Positions 8,734-16,621 of a stretch of DNA of 64,000 nt are shown in pieces (position 1 is the stretch's first letter; the number at the start of each line of letters is the position of its first letter). The DNA is from Castellaniella sp035707805. Lineage in GTDB: Bacteria; Pseudomonadota; Gammaproteobacteria; Burkholderiales; Burkholderiaceae_B. The DNA is taken from NCBI GenBank assembly GCA_035707805.1, contig DASSTS010000044.1, positions 1-64,000 on the forward strand. Direction: 5' to 3'. The position numbers were made by a program, and so were the translations under genes. Below the pieces are notes generated by a model. The model searched no databases. It was not told the origin of the DNA and saw nothing but the letters and a program-made list of their open reading frames with translations.

Positions 8734-8821
8734 GGGGTGTCATCATGGAAGGCGGCGGTCATGGCGGCGGCTCGGGCCGCGCGCTGCGAGACGAGCCGGA
8801 GGCCCGTCCGTCGGCGTCCGG

Positions 8822-9634
8822 TTACTCGTCCGGCGACGAGTCGCCCTGCCGGGCCAGGGCATCGGCCGTCTCGGCGGGGTCCTCTTCGGACTGCGTCTTG
8901 TTTTTCTCGATGGCGGCGCCCGCCAGGATGCCGATCTCGTACAGCAGGCACAGCGGCGCGGCCAGCAGGATCTGGCTGAGCACGTCGGGGGGCGTGACCA
9001 CCGCCGCCAGGACGAAGGCGCCCACGACCACGTAGCCGCGGATTTCGCGCAATTTCTTGACGGTGACCATGCCGGTCTTGACCAGCAGGACGACCGCGAC
9101 CGGCACCTCGAAGGTCACGCCGAAGGCGATGAACATCGTCAGCACGAAGTTGACGTAGGCCTCGATGTCCGGCGCCGGCGTGATGGAATGGGGCGCGAAG
9201 TGGGCGATGAACCGGAAGACGGTGTGGAACACCACGAAATAGCAGAACGCCATCCCCAGCAGGAACAGGAAGGTGCTGGAAATGATCAGCGGCAGGGCCA
9301 GGCGCTGCTCGTGCCGGTACAGGCCGGGCGCGACGAAGGCCCATGCCTGGTATAGCACGAAAGGCAGCGACAGCACGAAGGCGGCCAGCAGCGTGACCTT
9401 GATCGGCACCATGAAGGGCGTGATGACCCCGGTGGCGATCATGCGCGTGCCTTCCGGCAGGGACGCCAGCATGGGCTGGGCCAGGATGTCGTAGATGGCC
9501 GAGGGGCCGGGATAGAGGAACAGCACCACGAAGATGCCCAGCACGGCCACGACGGCGCGCAGCAGACGGCTGCGCAGTTCCATCAGGTGCGAGATGAAGG
9601 TGTCCTGGGAGGACGCGTCGGAGGCGTCAGTCAT
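8822..9634 (-). CDS. tatC: Sec-independent protein translocase TatC
   Basis: TatC is the inner-membrane receptor for twin-arginine signal peptides. The 270-residue protein has six hydrophobic segments. Family motifs are FISHLMELRSRLLRAVVAV at the cytoplasmic N-terminus, ITPFMVPIKVTLLAAFVLSL, and the PFVLYQAWAFVAPGLYRHEQ loop. The acidic tail (EEDPAETADALARQGDSSPDE, after about residue 245) is longer than in E. coli. The start overlaps the end of tatB by eight bases. It is the last gene of tatA-tatB-tatC and of the long minus-strand array. Confidence 0.97.
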   Translation of the reverse strand: MTDASDASSQDTFISHLMELRSRLLRAVVAVLGIFVVLFLYPGPSAIYDILAQPMLASLPEGTRMIATGVITPFMVPIKVTLLAAFVLSLPFVLYQAWAFVAPGLYRHEQRLALPLIISSTFLFLLGMAFCYFVVFHTVFRFIAHFAPHSITPAPDIEAYVNFVLTMFIAFGVTFEVPVAVVLLVKTGMVTVKKLREIRGYVVVGAFVLAAVVTPPDVLSQILLAAPLCLLYEIGILAGAAIEKNKTQSEEDPAETADALARQGDSSPDE

Positions 9635-9971
9635 CTTTCTCTTTCTTCACGTCGAGCGCCTTGCGGGCGTCGTCCAGGGAATTCTCGAGCGCCTGGGCGG
9701 GCTGCGCCACGGCGGTCTTGAGTTCGTCGACCGATGAGGTCATGGAAGTCTGCACCGAGCGGGCGGCGTCTTCCATCTGGTGCTTGATGTCGCCGATTTC
9801 CTTCAGGTCGATTTCCTTCTGGATGTCGGACTTGACCTCGTTCACATAGCGCTGGGCGCGGCCGAGCAGGTGCCCGACCGTGCGGGCGACCTTGGGCAGG
9901 CGTTCCGGACCGATGACGATCAGCGCGATCACGCCGATCAGCATCAGTTCGCTGAAGCTGACATCGAACAT
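9627..9971 (-). CDS. tatB: Sec-independent protein translocase TatB
   Basis: TatB works with TatC in recognising twin-arginine substrates. The 114-residue protein begins MFDVSFSELMLIGVIALIVI, a single N-terminal transmembrane helix. The GPERLPKVARTVGHLLGRAQ hinge and amphipathic helix typical of TatB follow, then a charged, helical C-terminus. The ATG at 9971 is chosen because it gives the standard TatB N-terminus; upstream in-frame codons overlap tatA. It ends eight bases inside tatC. Confidence 0.95.
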   Translation of the reverse strand: MFDVSFSELMLIGVIALIVIGPERLPKVARTVGHLLGRAQRYVNEVKSDIQKEIDLKEIGDIKHQMEDAARSVQTSMTSSVDELKTAVAQPAQALENSLDDARKALDVKKEKDD

Positions 9972-9996
9972 GGTGTTTACGGTCCGGGATGCGGGA

Positions 9997-10224
9997 TCAG
10001 GCGTCGGTCTTTTCGCGCGCCTGGACGTCCACCGTGTTGGAATCCTCGACTTGCTGGGTGACGGCCGGCTTGTCGGCATCCTGCTGGGCGTCCTTCATGC
10101 CTTTCTTGAAGCCCTTGACGGCCCCGCCGAGGTCCTCGCCGACGTTGCGCAGTTTTTTGGTACCGAAAATCAAGGCGACGATGACCAGAACGATCAGCCA
10201 GTGCCAGATGCTGAAACTACCCAT
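9997..10224 (-). CDS. tatA: Sec-independent protein translocase TatA
   Basis: TatA oligomers form the protein-conducting assembly of the Tat system. The 75-residue protein begins MGSFSIWHWLIVLVIVALIF, one transmembrane helix. It continues with the FGTKKLRNVGEDLG hinge and an amphipathic helix with GAVKGFKKGMKDAQ, then a short acidic tail. The start at 10224 follows an AAGGAGTCCCTC site. It lies ten bases after hinT and 25 before tatB, so the four genes are probably one transcript with the his genes. Confidence 0.95.
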   Translation of the reverse strand: MGSFSIWHWLIVLVIVALIFGTKKLRNVGEDLGGAVKGFKKGMKDAQQDADKPAVTQQVEDSNTVDVQAREKTDA

Positions 10225-10234
10225 GAGGGACTCC

Positions 10235-10603
10235 TTAGGCGGCCGGTGCCGCGCGTTTTGACCAGGGGCGTGCGCCGCCCAGGATGTGAAAGTGCAGGTG
10301 ATCGATTTCCTGACCGCCTTCAATGCCGGTATTGGCCACCAGCCTGAAGCCGCCCGCCGGCATCGGATTGCAGCCGTTCTCGGCCGCCAGTCGCGGCGCC
10401 AGCTGCAGCATGCGCGCCAGCCATTCGCTGTCGCCCGGCCCGATGTCGGCCATCGAGGCGATGTGGTGCCGGGGGATCAGCAGCAGGTGCACCGGCGCGG
10501 CCGGATTGATGTCGTGGAACGCGAGAAATTCGTCGTCTTCGTGCACGATGCGGGCTGGGATCTCGTGCCGGGCGATTTTACAGAACAGGCAATCGTGACT
10601 CAT
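10235..10603 (-). CDS. hinT: HIT-family purine nucleoside phosphoramidase (HinT-like)
   Basis: HIT proteins hydrolyse adenosine phosphoramidates and related nucleotide conjugates. The 122-residue protein starts MSHDCLFCKIARHEIPARIV and carries the histidine triad HLHFHIL near residues 101-107, with His as nucleophile. Cys5 and Cys8 match the zinc position of some HIT proteins, but His partners are not obvious. It is between hisE and tatA, a common betaproteobacterial arrangement, although it has no known role in histidine synthesis. Confidence 0.93.
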   Translation of the reverse strand: MSHDCLFCKIARHEIPARIVHEDDEFLAFHDINPAAPVHLLLIPRHHIASMADIGPGDSEWLARMLQLAPRLAAENGCNPMPAGGFRLVANTGIEGGQEIDHLHFHILGGARPWSKRAAPAA

Positions 10604-10729
10604 GAGGTTCTACGCGGATGGGGCCGGACATCGACCCGCTCAACCTCGTATGTTGCCACAATTTTCCTGGCATTGTGCTGATCAGGCCGGTGAATGCCGC
10701 TGCGTGAGGGTATGTCCTAGGACAGGGCC

Positions 10730-11089
10730 TCATTCCTTGGGGCGGGCGGCCTTTTCGGCCAGGCCGGACAGGCCTTCGCGGCGGGCGAGCTCGGCCAGCA
10801 CGTCCTCGGGCCGCAGGCCGAAATGGGTCAGGGCGACCAGGCAGTGGAACCACAGGTCCGCGGTTTCGGCCACGATGCGGTCGGGCGTGCCGTCCTTGGC
10901 CGCCATGACGAGCTCGGTGGCTTCTTCCCCGATCTTTTTCAGGAAGGCGTCCGGCCCGCGGGCCAGGAGCTTGGCGGTGTAGGACGTCGCCGGGTCGCCG
11001 CCGCGGTCGGGCCGGCGGGTGGCCAGGGTGTCGGCCAGGCGCGCCAGCAGGTCGGTGTTGGAGGATGAGGCAGTGTCAGCGGAAGTCAT
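10730..11089 (-). CDS. hisE: Phosphoribosyl-ATP pyrophosphatase HisE
   Basis: HisE performs the second step of histidine synthesis, cleaving PR-ATP to PR-AMP. The 119-residue protein contains the MazG-like helical pattern with ATSYTAKLLARGPDAFLKKI, GEEATELVMAAKDGT and VAETADLWFHCLVAL; the acidic EExxE and ExxD residues bind magnesium. HisE and HisI are separate genes here, unlike the fused enterobacterial HisIE. It is the last his gene of the cluster. A 126-base gap without an evident gene separates it from hinT. Confidence 0.95.
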   Translation of the reverse strand: MTSADTASSSNTDLLARLADTLATRRPDRGGDPATSYTAKLLARGPDAFLKKIGEEATELVMAAKDGTPDRIVAETADLWFHCLVALTHFGLRPEDVLAELARREGLSGLAEKAARPKE

Positions 11090-11139
11090 GTCGGGTGGCC
11101 GTCGATGGCGGGACGCCGGGGGCGGCGTCCTGGCGCACG

Positions 11140-11568
11140 CTAGGCGTGCGGGGTCTTGTAGATGGAATGCGGGTCCTTCAGGACCGGATCCCGGATGACC
11201 CAGGCGCCGTCCTGCGCGTCCAGGCTGCGGAAGAAGCAGTGCGCCCGGCCGGTGTGGCAGGCGATGCCGCCGAGCTGGGTGACCTTGAGCAGCACCACGT
11301 CGCCGTCGCAGTCCAGACGGATGTCATGGACCCGCTGGACGTGTCCGGATTCCTCGCCTTTGCGCCACAGGCGCTGGCGGGACCGGGAGAAATACACGGC
11401 CTGCCCGGTGCGGACAGTCTCCTGGATGGATTCGGCGTTCATCCACGCCATCATCAGCACCGCGCCGCTGTCGGCGTCCTGGGCGATGGCGGGAATCAGG
11501 CCCTGCTCGTCAAAGCGCAGGGCCGCAAGCCAGGCGGGCCCGCCGGCGGGAAGATCGCTGGATGTCAT
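11140..11568 (-). CDS. hisI: Phosphoribosyl-AMP cyclohydrolase HisI
   Basis: HisI opens the adenine ring of PR-AMP, the third step of histidine synthesis. The 142-residue protein contains VLMMAWMNAESIQETVRTGQ, YFSRSRQRLWRKGEESGH and the metal-site motif DCDGD with Cys104 and Cys111 (CHTGRAHC). The ATG overlaps the hisF stop as ATGA, which indicates coupled translation. hisE begins 50 bases downstream. Confidence 0.96.
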   Translation of the reverse strand: MTSSDLPAGGPAWLAALRFDEQGLIPAIAQDADSGAVLMMAWMNAESIQETVRTGQAVYFSRSRQRLWRKGEESGHVQRVHDIRLDCDGDVVLLKVTQLGGIACHTGRAHCFFRSLDAQDGAWVIRDPVLKDPHSIYKTPHA

Positions 11569-12410
11569 GCTCGTCGCACCGGAATGCCCTGGCCGGCCAG
11601 GAAGTCCTTGGCCTCGGCCAGGGTGTGTTGGCCGAAATGGAAGATGCTGGCCGCCAGCACCGCGCTGGCATGGCCCAGGGTGACGCCGTCGGCCAGGTGC
11701 TGCAGCGTGCCGACGCCGCCGGATGCGATCACCGGGACGGGGACTGCGTCGGAGACCGCGCGGGTCAGCTCGAGGTCGAAGCCGGATTTCGTGCCGTCGC
11801 GGTCCATGCTGGTCAAGAGGAGCTCGCCGGCGCCCAGATCGGCCATGCGGCGCGCCCATTGCACGGCGTCCAGCCCGGCGCTGCGGCGCCCGCCATGGGT
11901 GAAGACCTCCCAGCGGGGCGCCTGGCCGGGCGCGGACACGCGGCGCGCGTCGATCGCCACGACGATGCATTGCGAGCCGTGGTGGCGGGCGGCCTCGGCG
12001 ACCAGTTCGGGCCGCGCGACGGCGGCGCTGTTGATGGAGACCTTGTCGGCGCCGGCGTCCAGCAGGCGCTGCACGTCGGCCACCTGGCGCACGCCGCCGC
12101 CGACGGTCAGGGGAATGAAGACCTGGCGCGCGACGGATTCGATGATGGGCAGGATCAGGTCGCGCTCGTCGGACGTGGCGGTGATGTCCAGGAAGGTCAG
12201 TTCGTCGGCGCCCTGCTCGTCGTAGCGGCGGGCGATTTCCACCGGATCGCCGGCATCGGCCAGGTTGACGAAGTTGACGCCCTTGACCACGCGCCCGGCA
12301 TTGACGTCCAGGCACGGGATGATGCGGCAGCACAGGCCCGAGACCGGATCCTGGACGGCGGCGCCACCGTCGTCGGGAGGAAGGGCGGCACGGGGCATGG
12401 CGGCGTTCAT
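11565..12410 (-). CDS. hisF: Imidazole glycerol phosphate synthase cyclase subunit HisF
   Basis: HisF is the (beta/alpha)8 barrel that makes imidazole glycerol phosphate and AICAR with ammonia from HisH. The 281-residue protein has the catalytic Asp in RIIPCLDVNAGRVVKG and the phosphate-binding strands PLTVGGGVR, KVSINSAAV and PVIASGGVG; the second catalytic Asp is in TSMDRDGTKSG. The N-terminus is about 25 residues longer than the usual MLAKRIIPCLDV start. ATG 12410 overlaps the hisA stop as ATGA, while the alternative ATG at 12398 would shorten it by four residues. Confidence 0.95.
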   Translation of the reverse strand: MNAAMPRAALPPDDGGAAVQDPVSGLCCRIIPCLDVNAGRVVKGVNFVNLADAGDPVEIARRYDEQGADELTFLDITATSDERDLILPIIESVARQVFIPLTVGGGVRQVADVQRLLDAGADKVSINSAAVARPELVAEAARHHGSQCIVVAIDARRVSAPGQAPRWEVFTHGGRRSAGLDAVQWARRMADLGAGELLLTSMDRDGTKSGFDLELTRAVSDAVPVPVIASGGVGTLQHLADGVTLGHASAVLAASIFHFGQHTLAEAKDFLAGQGIPVRRA

Positions 12411-13192
12411 TCCGTGGGCCCGGACAGGGCGCCGTCGGCCGCCGCGTCCTCGACCCCGCACAGCGAATCGGCCAGGCTTTGGGCGGCTGCGAATTCCAGC
12501 GTGCCCTCGTAGAGGCTGCGGCCCAGGATGGCGCCATCGACGCCCTGGTCGGCCACGGCGCACAGGGCGCGGATGTCGTCCAGCGAGGCCACGCCGCCGG
12601 AGGCGATGACCGGGATGCGGACCTGCTGCGCCAGACGCACGGTGGCCTCGACGTTGACGCCGCTCAGCATGCCGTCGCGGCCGATGTCGGTGTAGATGAT
12701 GGATTCGCAGCCGTAGTCCTCGAACTTGCGGGCCAGGTCGATGACGTCGTGGCGGGTGAGCTTGGACCAGCCGTCGGTGGCGACCTTGCCGTCGCGGGCG
12801 TCGAGCCCGACGATGATGTGGCCCGGAAAGGCGGAGCAGGCGTCGCTGAGGAAGCCCGGATCCTTGACCGCCGCGGTGCCGATGATCACGTAGGAGATGC
12901 CGTTGTCCAGGTAGTATTCCACGGTGTCCAGGTCGCGGATGCCGCCGCCGATCTGGATGGGGATTTCCTCGTCGATGGCGTCGACGATCGCCTCGATGGC
13001 GGCGCGGTTGCGCGGCTTGCCGGCGACGGCGCCGTTCAGATCCACCAGGTGCAGGCGGCGCGCGCCCTGTTGGGCCCACTGGCTCGCCATGGCGGCGGGA
13101 TCTTCGGAAAAGACGGTGGCATCGGCCAGGTCGCCTTGGCGCAGGCGCACGCAGCGGCCGTCTTTGAGGTCGATGGCGGGGATCAGAAGCAT
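12407..13192 (-). CDS. hisA: ProFAR isomerase HisA
   Basis: HisA isomerises ProFAR to PRFAR, the fourth step of histidine synthesis. The 261-residue barrel begins MLLIPAIDLKDGRCVRLRQG, with the catalytic Asp at residue 8. The second acidic residue is in YTDIGRDGMLSGVN. Phosphate loops are IQIGGGIRD and VIASGGVAS. The C-terminal 20 residues extend past the family core (EDAAADGALSGPTE). Stop and hisF start share ATGA. A 44-base gap separates it from hisH. Confidence 0.96.
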   Translation of the reverse strand: MLLIPAIDLKDGRCVRLRQGDLADATVFSEDPAAMASQWAQQGARRLHLVDLNGAVAGKPRNRAAIEAIVDAIDEEIPIQIGGGIRDLDTVEYYLDNGISYVIIGTAAVKDPGFLSDACSAFPGHIIVGLDARDGKVATDGWSKLTRHDVIDLARKFEDYGCESIIYTDIGRDGMLSGVNVEATVRLAQQVRIPVIASGGVASLDDIRALCAVADQGVDGAILGRSLYEGTLEFAAAQSLADSLCGVEDAAADGALSGPTE

Positions 13193-13236
13193 GGTCGTCG
13201 TGTCAGTGCAGGAAGAAGGGGAAACCCGGACCTGAG

Positions 13237-13890
13237 TCAGGGCTGCCAGCGGGTGAAGTTGCGATACATCTGCAAGCCGGGTGCGGCGCTCTTTTCTGGG
13301 TGAAACTGTACGGCAAAAATATTGTCGGCCGCAACGGCGCAGCAGAAAGCGTGCCCGTAGCGGCTGGTGGCCGCCGTGAGCGCGTCGTCGGCCGGCTCGG
13401 CGTAGTAGCTGTGGACGAAGTAGAACGGCGTGTCCTGCCCGATGCCTTCCCAGAGGGGATGGGGGCCGGTCCGGCTGACCGCGTTCCAGCCCATGTGCGG
13501 AACCTTGAGGCGCACGGCGGGGCTCTCGTCGTCGGCGGGCCGCTGGAAGGCCGGCCCCTGGAAGCGCCGGACGCGGCCCGGGAACAGGCCCAGGCCGGGG
13601 GTATCACCCTCGTCGCTGCCCTCGAACAGCATCTGCTCGCCCACGCACACCCCAAGCAGCGGTTTCTCGCGGGCGGCCCGCAGGACGGCGTCGCGCAGGC
13701 CCGACGTTTCCAGCGTGTGCATGCAGTCGGGCATGGCGCCCTGTCCGGGAAAGACGACGCGGTCGGCCGCCAGGATCTCGGCCGGGCTGCGCGCGATGCC
13801 GATGTCGTGGTCGGGAGCCGCGGCCTGCAGGGCGCGGGCGACCGAGTGGAAATTGCCCATGCCGTAGTCGACGATGGCGATGCGAGTCAC
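13237..13890 (-). CDS. hisH: Imidazole glycerol phosphate synthase glutaminase subunit HisH (GTG start)
   Basis: HisH hydrolyses glutamine and channels ammonia to HisF. The 217-residue class I amidotransferase starts at GTG 13890 (VTRIAIVDYGMGNFHSV), with AGGA eight bases upstream. The oxyanion region is VVFPGQGAMPDCM. The catalytic triad is Cys82 in GVCVGEQMLF with His197 and Glu199 in VQFHPEKS. Typical HisH nucleophile loops read GICLGMQ, so the Glu at residue 85 is a small variation. hisB ends 55 bases upstream. Confidence 0.95.
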   Translation of the reverse strand: MTRIAIVDYGMGNFHSVARALQAAAPDHDIGIARSPAEILAADRVVFPGQGAMPDCMHTLETSGLRDAVLRAAREKPLLGVCVGEQMLFEGSDEGDTPGLGLFPGRVRRFQGPAFQRPADDESPAVRLKVPHMGWNAVSRTGPHPLWEGIGQDTPFYFVHSYYAEPADDALTAATSRYGHAFCCAVAADNIFAVQFHPEKSAAPGLQMYRNFTRWQP

Positions 13891-13945
13891 GATGCGGGTC
13901 CTGAGTAAGGAGGTGCGATGGAGAAAGGCGGCCGTCCGTCGCCGG

Positions 13946-14533
13946 TCAGAGAGAGCCCTTGGTCGAGGGGATCGCGCCGCCGGCCCGGAGGTCGACTTCG
14001 GTGGCCATGCGCAGCGCCCGGCCGAAGGCCTTGAAGATGGTCTCGCACTGGTGGTGGGCGTTCTCGCCGCGCAGGTTGTCGATGTGCACGGTCGCAAGGG
14101 CGTGATTGACGAAGCCCTGGAAGAATTCGCGGGCGAGGTCCACGTCGAAGGCGCCGATGCGCGCGCGCGTGTAGTCCACGCGGTAGAACAGGCCGGGACG
14201 GCCGGAGAGGTCCACCACCACGCGCGACAGCGCCTCGTCCAAGGGCACGTAGGCGTGGCCGTAGCGGCGCAGGCCCGCCTTGTTGCCGGCGGCGGCCGCG
14301 AACGCCTGGCCCAGGGTGATGCCCACGTCCTCGACGCTGTGGTGATCGTCGATATGAGTGTCGCCGTCGCAGTGGATGTCCAGGTCGAACAGGCCGTGGC
14401 GGGCGATCTGGTCCAGCATGTGGTCGAGGAACGGCACGCCGGTATTGAGCGTGCGGGAACCAGTGCCGTCCAGGTTCAGCGTGACGCGGATGCGGGTTTC
14501 CTGGGTGTTGCGTTCGATCGTGGCGGTGCGCAT
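13946..14533 (-). CDS. hisB: Imidazoleglycerol-phosphate dehydratase HisB
   Basis: HisB dehydrates IGP to imidazole acetol phosphate using manganese. The 195-residue protein is the monofunctional form, without the histidinol-phosphatase domain fused in E. coli. It starts MRTATIERNTQETRIRVTLN. Metal-binding His-rich motifs are FLDHMLDQIARHGLFDL, HIDDHHSVEDVGI and ENAHHQCETIFKAFG. In related genomes hisC commonly lies between hisD and hisB; here only 60 noncoding bases separate them. Confidence 0.96.
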   Translation of the reverse strand: MRTATIERNTQETRIRVTLNLDGTGSRTLNTGVPFLDHMLDQIARHGLFDLDIHCDGDTHIDDHHSVEDVGITLGQAFAAAAGNKAGLRRYGHAYVPLDEALSRVVVDLSGRPGLFYRVDYTRARIGAFDVDLAREFFQGFVNHALATVHIDNLRGENAHHQCETIFKAFGRALRMATEVDLRAGGAIPSTKGSL

Positions 14534-14593
14534 GGCGGGGGCAGGATCCTGTGCGGTGGCGGTCGCGAGACCGGAAGTAGCGGTGGTGCGGCC

Positions 14594-15901
14594 TCAGGCC
14601 GGGGTGTCCAGGCGCAGCGTGGCGCTGGCCGCGTGGGCATGCAGGCCTTCGCCGGTGGCCAGGGTGGCGGCGATGCGGCCCAGCACCTGGGCGCCTGCCC
14701 GGGAGACCTGGATCAGGCTGCTGCGCTTCTGGAAATCATACACGCCCAGCGGCGAGGAAAAGCGGGCCGTGCGCGCGGTGGGCAGCACGTGGTTCGGCCC
14801 GGCGCAATAGTCGCCCAGGGATTCCGAACTGTAGGCCCCCAGGAAGATCGCGCCCGCATGGCGGATCAGCGGCAGCAGGGCCTGCGGATCGCGGGTGGAG
14901 ACCTCGAGGTGCTCGGGCGCGATGCGGTTGACCAGCTCGCAGGCCTGTTCCAGGCTTTCCGTGCGGATCAACGCCCCGCGGTTGGCCAGGCTGACTCGCA
15001 GGATGTCGGCGCGCGGCTGGGCCGGCAGCAGGCGCTCGATGGCGGCCTGCACGGCGTCCAGGTAGGCGGGGTCGGGGCACAGCAGGATGGCCTGGGCCAT
15101 CTCGTCGTGCTCTGCCTGGGAGAACAGATCGATGGCCAGCCATTCGGCGGGCGTGCTGCCGTCGGCCAGGATCAGGATCTCGGACGGCCCGGCGATCATG
15201 TCGATGCCCACCGTGCCGAACACGCGCCGCTTGGCGGCGGCGACGTAGGCGTTTCCGGGGCCGACGATCTTGTCCACGGCGGGCAGAGTCTGGGTGCCGT
15301 AGGCCAGGGCGCCGACGGCCTGGGCGCCGCCCATGGCGAAGACCCGGTCGGCGCCGCCGACCGCGGCGGCGGCCAGCACGATGGGATTGCGGACGCCGCC
15401 GGGAGTGGGCGTCACCATGATGAGTTCCGGCACGCCGGCGACCTTGGCCGGGATGGCGTTCATCAGCACCGACGAGGGATAGGCGGCCTTGCCGCCCGGT
15501 ACGTAGAGGCCGACGCGGTCCAGCGGCGTGATCTGCTGGCCCAGCATCGTGCCGTCGGCCTCGGTGTAGGTCCAGGTCTCGCTGCGCTGGTGTTCGTGGT
15601 AGCGGCGGACGCGGTCGGCGGCGGATTCCAGCGCCGCGCGCTGGTCGGGCGGCAGGCCGTCCAGTGCGGCGAGCCAGTCGCGGCGAGGGATCTCGAGCTC
15701 GTCCATCGTGCCGGCCCGGACGTGGTCGAAGCGGGCGGTGTAGTCCAGCACCGCCGCGTCGCCGCGCGTCTGGACGTCGTGCAGGATGTCGCGCACCGTG
15801 GATTCGATGGTTTCGTCCTGCGAGGCGTCGTAGGCCAGCAGGCGGGTCAGGGCCGCATCGAAATCGGCGGATCGGGTATCCAGGCGCTTGATCAGGGACA
15901 T
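14594..15901 (-). CDS. hisD: Histidinol dehydrogenase HisD
   Basis: HisD catalyses the last two oxidations from histidinol to histidine using NAD and zinc. The 435-residue protein carries PLDRVGLYVPGGKAAYPSSV, the signature segment IDMIAGPSEILILADG with DLFSQAEHDEMAQ (Gln/His zinc ligands), and GPNHVLPTARTARFSSPLGV near the C-terminus. Length matches the family. It lies 43 bases after hisG. Confidence 0.97.
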   Translation of the reverse strand: MSLIKRLDTRSADFDAALTRLLAYDASQDETIESTVRDILHDVQTRGDAAVLDYTARFDHVRAGTMDELEIPRRDWLAALDGLPPDQRAALESAADRVRRYHEHQRSETWTYTEADGTMLGQQITPLDRVGLYVPGGKAAYPSSVLMNAIPAKVAGVPELIMVTPTPGGVRNPIVLAAAAVGGADRVFAMGGAQAVGALAYGTQTLPAVDKIVGPGNAYVAAAKRRVFGTVGIDMIAGPSEILILADGSTPAEWLAIDLFSQAEHDEMAQAILLCPDPAYLDAVQAAIERLLPAQPRADILRVSLANRGALIRTESLEQACELVNRIAPEHLEVSTRDPQALLPLIRHAGAIFLGAYSSESLGDYCAGPNHVLPTARTARFSSPLGVYDFQKRSSLIQVSRAGAQVLGRIAATLATGEGLHAHAASATLRLDTPA

Positions 15902-15944
15902 GACGGAAACGAGTGCGTATAAAGGTCTATCTTACCGGACGGGC

Positions 15945-16610
15945 TCAGGCCATGTGCGTGGAGGCTTGCGCGAAGGCGTCCAGGAAGGGCTGCAGGCGCG
16001 GGCCGTGCATCTTCAGCGCCGCTTGGTTGACGATCAGGCGCGAGGAGATCTGGCGGATTTCCTCGACCTCGACCAGGCGGTTGGCGCGCAGCGTGCCGCC
16101 CGAGGACACCAGGTCGACGATGGCGTCGGCCAGCCCCACCAGGGGGGCGAGTTCCATGGAGCCGTAGAGCTTGATGATGTCCACGTGCACGCCCTTGGCG
16201 GCGAAGTGCTCGCGCGCCGCCCGCACGTATTTGGTGGCGATGCGCAGGCGCGAGCCCTGGCGCACCGCGGTCTGGTAGTCGAAGCCTTCCGGGGCGGCCA
16301 CGCACAGGCGGCAGCGGGCGATGTTCAGGTCGATGGGCTGGTACAGGCCGCCGGGATGCTGGGCCATGTGCTCGTGCAGCACGTCCTTGCCCGCGATGCC
16401 GAAATCCGCCGCGCCGTACTGCACGTAGGTGGGCACGTCCGAGGCGCGCACGATGATGATGCGCAGCGCGTCGGAGTCGGTCGGCAGGATCAGCTTGCGC
16501 GAGGTCTCGGGATTTTCGGGCACGCCCACGCCGGCGGCGGCCAGCAGCGGCAGGGTTTCTTCGAAGATGCGCCCTTTGGACAAGGCCAGGGTCAGCGGGG
16601 GTTGTGCCAT
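15945..16610 (-). CDS. hisG: ATP phosphoribosyltransferase HisG, short form
   Basis: HisG makes PR-ATP from ATP and PRPP, the first step of histidine synthesis. The 221-residue protein is the short form, which lacks the C-terminal regulatory domain and in known cases needs HisZ for activity. No hisZ is in this window. It begins MAQPPLTLALSKGRIFEETL and contains the PRPP-binding segment ADAIVDLVSSGGTLRANRL. ATG 16610 is 11 bases after the murA stop, so histidine genes are probably transcribed from upstream of bolA and murA. Confidence 0.95.
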   Translation of the reverse strand: MAQPPLTLALSKGRIFEETLPLLAAAGVGVPENPETSRKLILPTDSDALRIIIVRASDVPTYVQYGAADFGIAGKDVLHEHMAQHPGGLYQPIDLNIARCRLCVAAPEGFDYQTAVRQGSRLRIATKYVRAAREHFAAKGVHVDIIKLYGSMELAPLVGLADAIVDLVSSGGTLRANRLVEVEEIRQISSRLIVNQAALKMHGPRLQPFLDAFAQASTHMA

Positions 16611-16621
16611 GTGTCGTCTGC

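Noticed and set aside
10713..10724. Palindrome TGTCCTAGGACA between hisE and hinT
   Set aside because: Twelve bases only, no T tract, not at a promoter of an evident new transcript. Could be chance.
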